The position numbers and the translations under genes were made by a program. Below the pieces are notes generated by a model. It worked only from the letters and a program-made list of their open reading frames with translations, was not told the DNA's origin and ran no database searches. 47,590 nucleotides of DNA from Herminiimonas sp. (GTDB taxonomy: Bacteria; Pseudomonadota; Gammaproteobacteria; Burkholderiales; Burkholderiaceae_D), in assembly GCA_014377845.1 (NCBI GenBank), contig JACMOV010000111.1:1-47590 (forward strand). Reading direction: 5' to 3'. Of the stretch, positions 1-8,997 are shown piece by piece (position 1 is the first letter of the stretch; each line of letters starts with the position of its first letter).

Positions 1-884
1 AGCCCCAGGGCGATCAGGATGTTGGCAGTGGCGCCGTCGACCTTGAGGGTCTGGGTCAGGAAGAACAGCGCGTAGAACTGACCGGTATACCAGACCACGG
101 CCTGGCCGGCGGTCAGGCCGACCAGCGCCAGGATCACGATCTTCAGGTTCTTCCACTGGCCAAATGCTTCCGACAGCGGCGCTTTCGAGGTCGTGCCTTC
201 TGCTTTCATCTTGGCAAACGCCGGCGATTCATTCATCGACAGGCGGATCCAGACCGAGACGGCCAGCAGGAAGATCGAGACCAGGAACGGAATGCGCCAT
301 CCCCAGTCGGCAAATGCAGCTTCGCCGACGGCGGTACGCACGCCGAGAATCACCAGCAGCGACAGGAACAGGCCCATCGTCGCCGTTGTCTGGATCCACG
401 ACGTGAAGGAGCCGCGCTTGCCTTCCGGTGCATGCTCGGCCACGTAGGTAGCGGCGCCGCCGTATTCACCGCCGAGCGCGAGGCCCTGCAGGATACGCAG
501 CGTGATCAGGATTACCGGTGCGGCGATGCCGATCGAGGCATAGCCCGGCAGCAGGCCGACGATGAAGGTGGAGGCGCCCATGATCAGGATGGTGACCAGG
601 AAGGTGTACTTACGGCCGATCATGTCGCCGAGGCGGCCGAACACAAGTGCGCCGAACGGGCGGACGATGAAGCCGGCAGCAAACGCCAGCAGCGCGAAAA
701 TGAAACCGGTATTCGGATCGGTGCCGGCGAAGAACTGCTTGGCAATGATCGCGGCGAGCGAACCGTAGAGATAAAAGTCGTACCATTCGAACACGGTGCC
801 GAGTGATGACGCAAAGATGACCTTGCGTTCTTCCGCGGTGATGCCGCGGTTTCCGACTGGTACTGCGGAGGGTATTGAGGCCAT
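1..884 (-). CDS. MFS transporter, metabolite:H+ symporter type (3' end outside window)
   Basis: Inner-membrane carrier of the major facilitator superfamily, closest in feel to the metabolite:H+ symporters (ProP/ShiA/KgtP-like); the substrate cannot be told. About 294 residues are visible and the frame is still open at base 1, so the C-terminal third is missing. The N-terminus carries the family-typical stretch FEWYDFYLYG near residues 32-41. The loop motif between helices 2 and 3 (GRLGDMIGRK, about residues 83-92) is present, as is LQGLALGGEYGG in the region of helix 4. Several hydrophobic helices alternate with short loops. The ATG at 884-882 is preceded by AAGGAG at good spacing, which fixes the start. 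It is transcribed away from the thiolase cluster across a 377-base divergent spacer. It may supply a substrate for that cluster, but this is only positional. Confidence 0.88.
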   Translation of the reverse strand, partial: MASIPSAVPVGNRGITAEERKVIFASSLGTVFEWYDFYLYGSLAAIIAKQFFAGTDPNTGFIFALLAFAAGFIVRPFGALVFGRLGDMIGRKYTFLVTILIMGASTFIVGLLPGYASIGIAAPVILITLRILQGLALGGEYGGAATYVAEHAPEGKRGSFTSWIQTTATMGLFLSLLVILGVRTAVGEAAFADWGWRIPFLVSIFLLAVSVWIRLSMNESPAFAKMKAEGTTSKAPLSEAFGQWKNLKIVILALVGLTAGQAVVWYTGQFYALFFLTQTLKVDGATANILIALG

Positions 885-1261
885 GCTGTCTCCTTCTTTA
901 TAGTTAAATGCAGAATGCGGTCTCTTTGGACGCATGTCCGGTGCATTGTTGCCGTGATGCTGCAACCAGCAATTTGCACAGGCTCGACCGGAATGATCCG
1001 AAACGCACTTCCGGAGTGTGCAACTCGAACCTTACGCGGGGCTTGCTGCAAACTGACGCAGCCTTACAGAAAAGCAGGGCACGCAATGCCAAGACAGCTT
1101 GGGCGGGTGGCCGAGAACCACGCAAAAAGAGCCCTCAATTTTGCGAACGACCGTACTAATCTTATGCTATTCTCACCGCTCCTCTCGTTGCCATACTCGC
1201 CGTTGCACTGCAAGATTCGCCACCCCCTATAACAACATTGTCAGACCATCAGGAGACCTTC
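885..1261. other. divergent intergenic region between MFS gene and thiolase cluster
   Basis: No convincing gene. The spacer holds nested inverted repeats: TTGCACA at 974-980 with TGTGCAA at 1017-1023, and inside them CCGGAA at 988-993 with TTCCGG at 1009-1014. These could be operator sites for a regulator of one or both flanking units, or a hairpin in the MFS leader. A sigma70-like promoter for the plus-strand cluster is proposed separately at 1141-1168. Confidence 0.4.
1141..1168 (+). promoter_or_regulatory. possible sigma70 promoter of the thiolase cluster
   Basis: TTGCGA (1141-1146) and TATGCT (1163-1168) are separated by 16 bases and lie about 95 bases before the thiolase start. Each hexamer matches consensus only in part, so this is a candidate only. 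Confidence 0.35.
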
Positions 1262-2443
1262 ATGACCGACGCCGTCATCGTATCTACCGCCCGCACCGCG
1301 CTTGCAAAATCATGGAAGGGCGCCTTCAACATGACCCATGGCGCAACGCTCGGCGGTCATGCAACGAAAGCGGCGATCGAGCGCGCGAAGATCGATCCGG
1401 CCGAAGTCGAAGATCTGATCATCGGCTGCGCCACGCCTGAGGGCGCGACCGGCAGCAACATCGCACGCCAGATCGCGTTGCGCGCCGGCTGCCCGGTCAC
1501 CACAGCCGGCATGACGATCAACCGTTTCTGTTCGTCGGGCCTGCAGACGATCGCCACCGCCGCCCAGCGCATCATCGCCGGCGAGGGCGACATCTACGCC
1601 GCCGGCGGCGTCGAGTCGATCTCCTGCGTGCAGCAGGAAGCCAACCACCACATGATCGCCGAAGTCTGGCTCAAGCAAAACAAGCCGGAGCTGTACTGGC
1701 CGATGCTGCAGACCGCCGAGACCGTCGCCAAGCGCTACAACATCAGCCGCGAGCGCCAGGATGCCTATGGCGTGCAGAGCCAGCAGCGCGCCTTTGCCGC
1801 CATGAACGCCGGCAAATTCAACGACGAGATCGCGCCGATGACGACCATCATGGGTGTGGCCGACAAGGCGACCGGCATGCTGGTTTCGCGCGAAGTCACG
1901 ATCTCGGCCGATGAAGGCATCCGTGGCGACACCACGATCGAAGCCGTCTCGAAGATCCGTTCGGCGGTGCCTGGCGGTGTCATTTCGGCCGGTAACGCCA
2001 GCCAGTTTTCCGACGGCGCATCGGTTGCCATCGTCATGAGCAGCAAGGTCGCCGAAGCCAAGGGTCTGCAGCCGCTGGGCATCTTCCGTGGTTTTGCGAT
2101 CGCTGGCTGTGAACCTGACGAGATGGGCATCGGTCCGGTCTTCGCGATTCCGAAGCTGCTGAAAAAAGCCGGTCTCAAGGTCGAGGACATCGACCTGTGG
2201 GAATTGAACGAAGCGTTCGCCGTGCAGGTGCTGTATTGCGCCGACACGCTCGGCATCCCGCTGGACCGCCTGAACGTCAACGGTGGCGCGATCGCGGTCG
2301 GTCATCCGTATGGCGTATCCGGTGCGCGACTGACCGGGCACGCGCTGATCGAAGGCAAGCGCCGCGGCGCCAAGTACGTGGTCGTGACCATGTGCATCGG
2401 CGGCGGCCAGGGTGCAGCCGGTCTCTTCGAGGTTTGCCACTAA
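1262..2443 (+). CDS. acetyl-CoA C-acyltransferase (thiolase)
   Basis: Thiolase II family enzyme that cleaves 3-ketoacyl-CoA with CoA to acetyl-CoA plus a shortened acyl-CoA, the last step of beta-oxidation; the condensing direction is also possible. It has 393 residues, the normal family length. The nucleophilic cysteine is C90 in NRFCSSGLQ. The second catalytic set is in [12 protein letters not shown] (His near 348) and TMCIGGGQG (Cys near 378). NEAFAVQ is also present. I chose the ATG at 1262 because AGGAGA lies just upstream; a TTG further upstream at 1238 is less likely. It is first in a plus-strand run of acyl-CoA genes, 16 bases before the acyl-CoA dehydrogenase, so the two are almost certainly co-transcribed. 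Chain-length preference is unknown. Confidence 0.95.
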   Translation: MTDAVIVSTARTALAKSWKGAFNMTHGATLGGHATKAAIERAKIDPAEVEDLIIGCATPEGATGSNIARQIALRAGCPVTTAGMTINRFCSSGLQTIATAAQRIIAGEGDIYAAGGVESISCVQQEANHHMIAEVWLKQNKPELYWPMLQTAETVAKRYNISRERQDAYGVQSQQRAFAAMNAGKFNDEIAPMTTIMGVADKATGMLVSREVTISADEGIRGDTTIEAVSKIRSAVPGGVISAGNASQFSDGASVAIVMSSKVAEAKGLQPLGIFRGFAIAGCEPDEMGIGPVFAIPKLLKKAGLKVEDIDLWELNEAFAVQVLYCADTLGIPLDRLNVNGGAIAVGHPYGVSGARLTGHALIEGKRRGAKYVVVTMCIGGGQGAAGLFEVCH

Positions 2444-2459
2444 CCAGCGGAAGTCGGCC

Positions 2460-4295
2460 ATGCAATCGAAAATACTGTCCCGCCGCGATCTCGATTTCAT
2501 GCTGTATGAATGGCTCGACGTGGAGCAGCTCACCAGCCGCACGCGTTACGCCGATCATTCCCGTGAAACCTTCGATGCGGCAATTGATACCTGCGAACAG
2601 ATTGCCAGCGATCTGTTCGCGCCGCACAACAAGAAGAACGATCAGCACGAGCCGCATTTCGACGGCGAGCACGTGCAGATGATCCCGGAAGTGAAGGCGG
2701 CACTGGATGTGTTTTCCGCGGCCGGTCTGATGGCGGCCGGCCAGGACTACGAGCGCGGCGGCATGCAATTGCCGGTGGTGGTCGAGAAGGCCGGCTTTGC
2801 CTATTTCAAGGGCGCCAATGTCGGCACCTCGTCGTATCCGTTCCTGACGATCGGCAATTCGAATACCCTCCTCAAATGCGGCACGCCCGAGCAGATTGAA
2901 ACCTTCGTCAAGCCGATGCTGGAAGGCCGGTTCTTCGGCACCATGTGCTTGTCCGAGCCGCAGGCTGGATCGAGCCTGTCGGACATCGTCACGCGCGCCG
3001 AACCGCAGGCTGATGGCACTTACCGCCTGACCGGCAACAAGATGTGGATCTCGGCCGGCGAACACGAGCTTTCCGAAAATATTGTCCACCTGGTGCTGGC
3101 CAAGGTGCCTGGTCCGGACGGCAAGCTGATCCCGGGCGTGAAGGGAATCTCGCTGTTCATCGTGCCCAAGATCCTGGTCGATGCGGATGGATCGCTGGGC
3201 GAGCGCAACGACGTCGTGCTGGCGGGCCTGAATCACAAGATGGGCTATCGCGGCACCACCAACTGCCTGCTCAATTTCGGCGAAGGCAAGTTCAAGCCGC
3301 AAGGCAAGGCCGGCGCGATCGGCTACCTGGTCGGCGAGGTGCATCGCGGCCTGGCCAACATGTTCCACATGATGAACGAGGCGCGCATCGGCGTCGGACT
3401 CGGCGCAGTCATGCTCGGCTACACCGGCTATCTGCATGCGCTCGATTACGCGCGCACCCGTCCGCAGGGCCGGCATCCGCTGAACAAGGACCCCGCCCAG
3501 CCGCAGTTGCCGATCATCGAACACACCGATGTACGGCGCATGCTGCTGGCGCAGAAATCCTATGTCGAAGGCGGCCTCGGGCTGGCACTCTACTGTTCGA
3601 AACTGGTCGACGACGAACGCACCGATCCTTCGCCCGAAGCGCGCAAGCATGCCACGCTGCTGCTCGACATCCTGACCCCGATCGCGAAATCCTGGCCCTC
3701 GCAATGGTGCCTGGAAGCGAACAACCTGGCGATCCAGGTGCATGGCGGCTACGGCTACACGCGCGAATACAACGTCGAGCAGTTCTATCGTGACAACCGC
3801 CTCAATCCGATCCATGAAGGCACCCACGGTATCCAGGGTCTGGATCTGCTGGGCCGCAAGGTCACGATGCAGAGCGGCGCGGCCTTCGCGGCGCTGAAGC
3901 TCGAAATGCACCGGACCATCGCGATGGCGCGCAAGCGGCAGCAACTGCAGGCGTATGCCGAGGCGCTGTCGGCCGCCCTTAACCGGATCGCCGAAGTCAC
4001 CGCCACACTGCATGCTGTCGGCGATGCCAACCGGACGCTGGCCAACGCCTCGCTCTACCTCGAAGCATTCGGCCACATGGTGGTTGCATGGATCTGGCTG
4101 GAGCAGGCACTGAAGGCCGTCGACAAGGACAAGGAGACCGAGAAAATGAATCCGCACGACCTCGGTTTCTACCGCGGCAAGCTGCAAGCCTGCGCGTATT
4201 TCTACAAGTGGGAACTGCCGAAGATCGATTCGCAACTGGCTCTGCTGGAAAGCATCGACACCACCACGCTCGACATGCAGGATGGGTGGTTCTGA
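2460..4295 (+). CDS. acyl-CoA dehydrogenase, large (about 600-residue) type
   Basis: FAD enzyme introducing the 2,3-double bond into acyl-CoA. At 611 residues it belongs to the long subfamily with extra N- and C-terminal domains, which includes bacterial FadE-like enzymes and DmdC, the 3-methylmercaptopropionyl-CoA dehydrogenase. An N-terminal helical segment (about 1-60) is followed by the core, with the flavin and substrate stretches MCLSEPQAGSS and KMWISAGEHE. The likely catalytic base is E453 in NPIHEGTHGIQ, the position used by this subfamily. The C-terminal domain ends at the stop. The ATG at 2460 begins 17 bases after the thiolase stop. The stop overlaps the ATG of the Dabb remnant (ATGA). 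True substrate is unknown, and database products naming DmdC should be treated with caution. Confidence 0.93.
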   Translation: MQSKILSRRDLDFMLYEWLDVEQLTSRTRYADHSRETFDAAIDTCEQIASDLFAPHNKKNDQHEPHFDGEHVQMIPEVKAALDVFSAAGLMAAGQDYERGGMQLPVVVEKAGFAYFKGANVGTSSYPFLTIGNSNTLLKCGTPEQIETFVKPMLEGRFFGTMCLSEPQAGSSLSDIVTRAEPQADGTYRLTGNKMWISAGEHELSENIVHLVLAKVPGPDGKLIPGVKGISLFIVPKILVDADGSLGERNDVVLAGLNHKMGYRGTTNCLLNFGEGKFKPQGKAGAIGYLVGEVHRGLANMFHMMNEARIGVGLGAVMLGYTGYLHALDYARTRPQGRHPLNKDPAQPQLPIIEHTDVRRMLLAQKSYVEGGLGLALYCSKLVDDERTDPSPEARKHATLLLDILTPIAKSWPSQWCLEANNLAIQVHGGYGYTREYNVEQFYRDNRLNPIHEGTHGIQGLDLLGRKVTMQSGAAFAALKLEMHRTIAMARKRQQLQAYAEALSAALNRIAEVTATLHAVGDANRTLANASLYLEAFGHMVVAWIWLEQALKAVDKDKETEKMNPHDLGFYRGKLQACAYFYKWELPKIDSQLALLESIDTTTLDMQDGWF

Positions 4296-4396
4296 TGCTG
4301 CGCCATGTCGTCATGTGGACGTTAAAGGATCATGCGGAAGGCGCCGACCACGCCACCAACATCCGGAAGGTGCAGGAGCTGCTCGAAAGCTGCTGA
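4295..4396 (+). pseudogene. N-terminal remnant of a Dabb (stress-responsive A/B barrel) protein
   Basis: The 33-residue frame starts inside the stop of the acyl-CoA dehydrogenase (ATGA overlap). It reads MLRHVVMWTLKDHAEGAD then NIRKVQELLESC and stops. This is the first beta strand and helix of Dabb-domain proteins, which are normally about 95-110 residues. Nothing resembling the rest of the domain follows in any plus frame before the next gene at 4460. I read it as a gene truncated by deletion, with translational coupling to the upstream gene kept. It could instead be expressed as a micropeptide, for which there is no evidence. Confidence 0.6.
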
Positions 4397-4459
4397 CATC
4401 CATGTTTCACCCGCAGCGCCGATTTGCCCGCACTTAAAAAACAGATAACAGGAGACGAC

Positions 4460-5242
4460 ATGCGCACGATTCAACAACTTTTCGACCTCACCGGCCGCAC
4501 TGCGCTGGTGACAGGTGGTTCACGCGGGCTCGGCCTGCAGATCGCCGAAGCGCTTGGCGAGCAGGGCGCCAAGATCGTGATCTCATCCCGCAAGCAATCG
4601 GAACTCGACGAAGCCGTCGCCCACTTGAAGGCAAAGGGAATCGTGGCCAGCGCGATCGCCGCCGACCTGTCGCAAGAGTCGAGCATCGCACCGCTGGTGG
4701 CGGAAACCATGAAGCGCCTCGGCCATATCGACATCCTGGTCAACAACGCCGGCGCCACCTGGGGCGCACCGGCCGAAGACCATCCGATCGAAGCCTGGGA
4801 CAAGGTCATGAACCTGAACATCCGCAGCATCTTCATGCTCTCGCAGGCGGTCGGCAAGGCGTCGATGATCCCGCGACAGTACGGCCGCATCGTCAATGTC
4901 GCCTCGATCGCCGGACTGTTCGGCAACGGTCCCAACACGATGCATACGATCGCCTACAACACCTCCAAGGGTGCAGTGGTCAACTTCACCCGCACGCTGG
5001 CGGGCGAGTGGGGCCGCTACGGCATCACGGTGAACGCGGTCGCACCAGGTTTCTTCCCGTCGAAGATGACCAAGGGCGTGCTGGAAAAGCTCGGCCGTGA
5101 AGAGTTGGCCGCGCATGCGCCGCTGCTGCGTCTGGGCGACGATGAAGACTTGAAGGGCGCGGCGCTGCTGTTTGCCTCCGACGCCGGCAAGCACATCACC
5201 GGCCAGATCCTGGCGGTCGATGGCGGCGTGTCCGCAGTCTGA
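4460..5242 (+). CDS. SDR family oxidoreductase
   Basis: Classical short-chain dehydrogenase of 260 residues using NAD(P)H. The cofactor motif TGGSRGLG lies near residue 17 and NNAG follows in the middle. The catalytic residues are S149 (NVASIAG), Y166 and K170 (YNTSKG). The C-terminal ITGQILAVDGG is typical of 3-oxoacyl-ACP reductase or gluconate 5-dehydrogenase-like members. The ATG at 4460 follows AGGAGA closely; upstream alternative starts lack this. In this cluster it plausibly oxidises a 3-hydroxyacyl-CoA, filling the place of a 3-hydroxyacyl-CoA dehydrogenase; that is inference from neighbours. The gene lies 13 bases before the PaaI thioesterase, so both are in one transcript. Confidence 0.92.
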   Translation: MRTIQQLFDLTGRTALVTGGSRGLGLQIAEALGEQGAKIVISSRKQSELDEAVAHLKAKGIVASAIAADLSQESSIAPLVAETMKRLGHIDILVNNAGATWGAPAEDHPIEAWDKVMNLNIRSIFMLSQAVGKASMIPRQYGRIVNVASIAGLFGNGPNTMHTIAYNTSKGAVVNFTRTLAGEWGRYGITVNAVAPGFFPSKMTKGVLEKLGREELAAHAPLLRLGDDEDLKGAALLFASDAGKHITGQILAVDGGVSAV

Positions 5243-5255
5243 GCCAGTTCGCGCG

Positions 5256-5738
5256 ATGGCACTCCTGACGGCGGATTCGGCACCGCAACCGTTTCCTTCC
5301 GATATCCCGTTTCTCAGCGATCTGGGCGTCGAGTTCCTTGGCATGGGCAACGGCGAGGCGCAGGTCGCGCTGACGCTGCACAAGCGCCATCTCAACAGCT
5401 GGCATGTCGCCCATGGCGGGATCACGATGACCTTGCTCGATGTGGTCATGTCGATGGCCGGGCGTTCGCTCGACCCCGATTCGCGCGGCGGCGTCACGGT
5501 CGAGATGAAGACCAGTTTCATGCAGCCCGGTGGCTACGAGGGTTCGCGCATCGTCGCCAAGGGCAAGGCATTCCATCGTTCCACGACCATGGTATTTTGT
5601 GAAGGCGAACTGTGGAACGGCGACAAGCTGGTCGCCAAGGCGATGGGCACCTTCAAATATCTGAAACGAACCGAGGCGGCCAGGAAGCTGGGCGTCGATC
5701 TTCATGATGCGAAGGCGACGCCCTCCGGCGATGCCTGA
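5256..5738 (+). CDS. PaaI family (hotdog-fold) acyl-CoA thioesterase
   Basis: A 160-residue hotdog protein that probably hydrolyses an acyl-CoA, releasing CoA. The segment HVAHGGITMTLLDVVMSMAG contains the HGG motif and start of the long central helix typical of PaaI/YbgC-type thioesterases. A strand-rich second half (VTVEMKTSFMQPG then RIVAKGKAFHRS) completes the fold. I chose the ATG at 5256, since an upstream start would run far into the previous gene. It is the first of two thioesterases in the cluster; the other is a FadM-like enzyme at 8998. Substrate is unknown, and a hotdog hydratase role cannot be excluded from sequence alone. Confidence 0.85.
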   Translation: MALLTADSAPQPFPSDIPFLSDLGVEFLGMGNGEAQVALTLHKRHLNSWHVAHGGITMTLLDVVMSMAGRSLDPDSRGGVTVEMKTSFMQPGGYEGSRIVAKGKAFHRSTTMVFCEGELWNGDKLVAKAMGTFKYLKRTEAARKLGVDLHDAKATPSGDA

Positions 5739-5875
5739 TTTCACAGGCACGGCGCAGAGACGCAGCGTGCCGGATGCCCAGACCGACAGGATCGCATCAC
5801 TATCCTCGACGTCCGTAACGAATGTGATGCGCCACCTGCGCAACCCGATGCACCCAACCTGAAAGCACCTGACCG

Positions 5876-6871
5876 ATGATCAACTACAACCGCGTCGTCC
5901 TCGCTTCCCGTCCGAAGGGCGAAGTCGTTCCCGAGAATTTCCGGCTCGAATCCGTCTCCACTGCACCGCTGAAGGATGGCGAAGTCCTGGTGCGCAACCA
6001 TTACCTCTCGCTCGACCCCTACATGCGCATGCGGATGGAAGACGTCAAGAGCTACGCTGCGCCACAAGTCGTGGGTGAAACCATGATCGGCGGCACCGTC
6101 GGCGAAGTGGTCGAATCGAAGCATCCGAAGTATGCGGTCGGCGATACCGTGGTCGGCATGCTCGGCTGGGCCGACATGGGCATCTGCGACGGCACACTGC
6201 TACGCAAGGTCGATGCCACGCACATCCCGCTGTCGGCATACCTCGGTGCGGTCGGCATGCCGGGGATGACCGCCTGGTACGGGCTGACCCAGATCATTGC
6301 CCCGAAAGCCGGTGAGACCGTGGTCGTCTCGGCGGCCAGCGGCGCGGTCGGCAGCGTGGTTGGCCAGCTCGCTAAATTGCGCGGCTGCCGCGTGGTCGGG
6401 ATTGCCGGCGGTGCGGAAAAATGCGCCTACGTGGTCGATGAACTCGGCTTCGATGCCTGCATCGACTACAAGGCAGGTAACCTCGAAGCCGACCTGAAGG
6501 TTGCAACGCCGGACGGCATCGACGGCATTTTCGAAAATGTCGGCGGCAAGATTTTCGACACTTGCCTGGCGCGCATGAATCCCTTCGGCCGGATCGCCCT
6601 GTGCGGCCTGATCTCGGGCTACGACGGCGAACCGATGACGATTTCCAACGTGCGTAATTTCCTGACGATGCGCCTGACCATGCGCGGCTTCATCGTCTCG
6701 GAGCACATCGAGCTCTGGCCGCAGGGACTGGGCGAACTCGGCACCCTGGTTGCAACCGGCAAGCTCAAGTTTCGCGAATCGGTGGCCGAGGGACTGGCTG
6801 CCGCACCGCAGGCCTTCATCGGCCTGCTCAAGGGCAAGAACTTCGGCAAGCAGGTCGTCAAGCTGGCATAA
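5876..6871 (+). CDS. NADP-dependent medium-chain oxidoreductase (zinc-independent)
   Basis: 331 residues, of the leukotriene B4 dehydrogenase / prostaglandin reductase / CurA-like branch of the medium-chain dehydrogenase superfamily. These reduce alpha,beta-unsaturated ketones or aldehydes with NADPH and lack catalytic zinc. N-terminal YLSLDPYMRMRM is the branch hallmark. The Rossmann motif is AASGAVGSVVGQLAK around residues 151-165. FENVGG and GRIALCG follow. The ATG at 5876 was taken as the start. It is preceded by a 137-base spacer without a recognisable gene, so it may have its own promoter or be a continuation of the same operon. In context it would reduce an enoyl or enone intermediate. 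Confidence 0.92.
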   Translation: MINYNRVVLASRPKGEVVPENFRLESVSTAPLKDGEVLVRNHYLSLDPYMRMRMEDVKSYAAPQVVGETMIGGTVGEVVESKHPKYAVGDTVVGMLGWADMGICDGTLLRKVDATHIPLSAYLGAVGMPGMTAWYGLTQIIAPKAGETVVVSAASGAVGSVVGQLAKLRGCRVVGIAGGAEKCAYVVDELGFDACIDYKAGNLEADLKVATPDGIDGIFENVGGKIFDTCLARMNPFGRIALCGLISGYDGEPMTISNVRNFLTMRLTMRGFIVSEHIELWPQGLGELGTLVATGKLKFRESVAEGLAAAPQAFIGLLKGKNFGKQVVKLA

Positions 6872-6892
6872 GCGACGCAAAAGCGACGCAAA
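6871..6892 (+). repeat. short tandem duplication after the oxidoreductase
   Basis: The 11-base unit AGCGACGCAAA occurs twice head to tail, starting at the last base of the stop codon, and a third partial AGCG follows. It looks like a replication-slippage product in the spacer. Confidence 0.75.
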
Positions 6893-6965
6893 AGCGCGGC
6901 GGGCCGGTTGCCAGGATGATCGGCGCGGCCTGCAGAATCCGACTTAACAAAAACCAGGGAACAGC

Positions 6966-7874
6966 ATGAACGATTACAAGGGCAAGGTCGCCGTCATCAC
7001 CGGTGGCGCAAGCGGTTTCGGTCTCGAATTCGCCCGTGTCGGTGCAGCGCGCGGCATGAAGCTGGTGCTGGCCGACGTGCAGCAGGATGCGCTCGACAGC
7101 GCCCGCGCCGAACTCGAAGCAGCCGGCGCCGAAGTCCTGGCGATGCGCTGCGATGTCCGCACTGCGGACGCGGTGCAGGCACTGGCCGATGCCACCATGG
7201 CACGTTTCGGCGCAGTGCATCTGCTGTTCAACAACGCCGGTGTCGGCGCCGGAGGCCTCATCTGGGAAAACACCCAGGCCGACTGGGAATGGGTGCTCGG
7301 CGTGAACCTGTGGGGCGTCATCCATGGCATGCGCATCTTCACGCCGCTGATGCTGGCATGCGCGCAAAAGGATCCGTCGTACCAGGGCCACATCGTCAAC
7401 ACGGCGTCGATGGCCGGCTTGCTCAATGCGCCGACCATGGGTATCTATAACGTCTCCAAGCATGCGGTGGTGTCGCTGTCGGAGTCGCTCTACCAGGACC
7501 TGAAGCTGGTCGATGCGCCGATCGGCGCGTCGGTGCTCTGTCCGTACTTCGTGCCGACCGGGATCAGCCATTCGCATCGCAACCGTCCGGAGGATGTGCA
7601 GAATGCGCCGGTGCCGGCGACCGCGAGCCAGCGTGCTGCCCAGGCGATGTCCGAGAAGGCGGTCAGTTCCGGCAAGGTGTCGGCCGCCGATGTCGCAGGC
7701 ATGACGTTCGAAGCGATCGACGCCGGGCAGTTCTACATCTATTCGCATCCGCAGGCGCTGGCAAACGTGCAACAGCGGATGGAAGAAATCGTCACGATCC
7801 GCAATCCTGGCGATCCGTACGCCGCCGTGCCGCATATCCGCGAGATGCTGCGCACGAAGCTGCAGGCGGGCTGA
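6966..7874 (+). CDS. SDR family NAD(P)-dependent oxidoreductase
   Basis: Second short-chain dehydrogenase of the cluster, 302 residues, longer than classical members because of a C-terminal extension with a substrate-side helical region (about 200-300). The cofactor motif TGGASGFG sits at residues 11-18, NNAG in the middle, TASMAGL carries the catalytic serine, and Y161/K165 (YNVSKH) complete the triad. An AGGGA sequence precedes the ATG at 6966 with normal spacing. It differs clearly from the first SDR, so the two probably act on different substrates. The 91-base spacer before it contains a tandem duplication but no gene. Confidence 0.92.
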   Translation: MNDYKGKVAVITGGASGFGLEFARVGAARGMKLVLADVQQDALDSARAELEAAGAEVLAMRCDVRTADAVQALADATMARFGAVHLLFNNAGVGAGGLIWENTQADWEWVLGVNLWGVIHGMRIFTPLMLACAQKDPSYQGHIVNTASMAGLLNAPTMGIYNVSKHAVVSLSESLYQDLKLVDAPIGASVLCPYFVPTGISHSHRNRPEDVQNAPVPATASQRAAQAMSEKAVSSGKVSAADVAGMTFEAIDAGQFYIYSHPQALANVQQRMEEIVTIRNPGDPYAAVPHIREMLRTKLQAG

Positions 7875-7967
7875 AGCGGCGCGCGGATTCGGCGTTACGC
7901 ACTGTCCGACGACGCACTTACCTACGACGCACTCACCCATTCACTTACCAACCAGGGGATCCTGCAC

Positions 7968-8870
7968 ATGAGCGCCACGACTGTCACGATTCGCGACCAG
8001 CAGTTCGCCACACTGGGCAATGGCACCCGTCTGCACTATGCCAGCGCAGGCGAAAAGGGCAAGCCTCTGATGCTGTTCCTGCATGGCTTTCCGGAATTCT
8101 GGTACGAGTGGCATGCGCAGCTCGAAGAATTCGGCGCCGACCATTTTGCAGTCGCGCCGGACCTGCGCGGCTTCAATCTGTCGGACATGCCGAACGACCT
8201 GGCGGCCTACAAGGCGCGCCACATCATCGATGACCTCGAGCGGCTGATCGGGCATCTCGGTTACCAGACCTGCGTGCTGGTGGCGCACGACTGGGGCGGC
8301 GCGATCGCCTGGGCGCTGGCGCTGGCGAAGCCGCAGTTGCTGGAGCGGCTGATCATCATCAACGCGCCGCATCCGTATCTTTTTCTGAAGGCGCTGGCCA
8401 CCGATCCGGCGCAGCAAAAAGCCAGCGACTACATGAACTGGCTGCGCGCCGATGGCTCCGAGGCAGCGTTGGCGAAGGATGACTTCAAGCTGCTCGAAGG
8501 GTTTTTTGTAAAGATGGGCCAGGTCTCGGCCGACTGGTTCAGCGGCCCGACGCGGGAACGCTATCACGCTGCCTGGAAGCGCGGCCTGCGCGGCGGTGTC
8601 AACTATTACCGGGCGACGCCGGCGCATCCACCGACGACGACCAACCTTGGGCCGCTGAAGATGGACCTCAAGCCTGAGGACTTTACGGTCACGGTCCCGA
8701 CCCGGGTCATCTGGGGTGAGGCCGACATCGCTCTGCCGGCGACGCTGCTCGACGGGCTGGAACAAGTCGTCACCGACCTGCAGGTGCAGCGCATCCCCGA
8801 TGGCTCGCACTGGGTGATCCATGAGCAGCCGGAACGGGTGAACCGGTTGATCCGGGGATTCCTGCCGTAG
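7968..8870 (+). CDS. alpha/beta hydrolase, epoxide-hydrolase type
   Basis: 300-residue alpha/beta-fold hydrolase. The oxyanion motif HGFPEFWYEWH is characteristic of soluble epoxide hydrolases and haloalkane dehalogenases. The nucleophile is an aspartate, D108 in VAHDWGGAIAW, which argues against an ordinary serine esterase. D253 (GEADI) and H281 (DGSHWVIHEQP) complete the triad. The cap domain between about 130 and 220 is tyrosine-containing, as epoxide hydrolases need, but the exact proton donors cannot be assigned by eye. AGGGGA precedes the ATG at 7968. Within an acyl-CoA cluster it could open an epoxy-fatty acid or detoxify an epoxide by-product; that role is inference. Confidence 0.9.
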   Translation: MSATTVTIRDQQFATLGNGTRLHYASAGEKGKPLMLFLHGFPEFWYEWHAQLEEFGADHFAVAPDLRGFNLSDMPNDLAAYKARHIIDDLERLIGHLGYQTCVLVAHDWGGAIAWALALAKPQLLERLIIINAPHPYLFLKALATDPAQQKASDYMNWLRADGSEAALAKDDFKLLEGFFVKMGQVSADWFSGPTRERYHAAWKRGLRGGVNYYRATPAHPPTTTNLGPLKMDLKPEDFTVTVPTRVIWGEADIALPATLLDGLEQVVTDLQVQRIPDGSHWVIHEQPERVNRLIRGFLP

Positions 8871-8997
8871 CGTGCCACCGCGATGCCGACGTGCGCCGTT
8901 GCACTGGTTTGCGTTGCGGGTGTCCGGTTCGGGCCGACGTGTCACGCCATCCGGATTCTGATCGACGTTCAATCTCAGCGTAAAAGCTGAATACACC

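Noticed and set aside
2277-4235. 652-codon minus-strand open frame opposite the acyl-CoA dehydrogenase
   Set aside because: Mirror-image frame of a GC-rich gene; low-complexity Arg/Gln/His-rich product; the plus strand has a clear family match and ribosome-binding site context.
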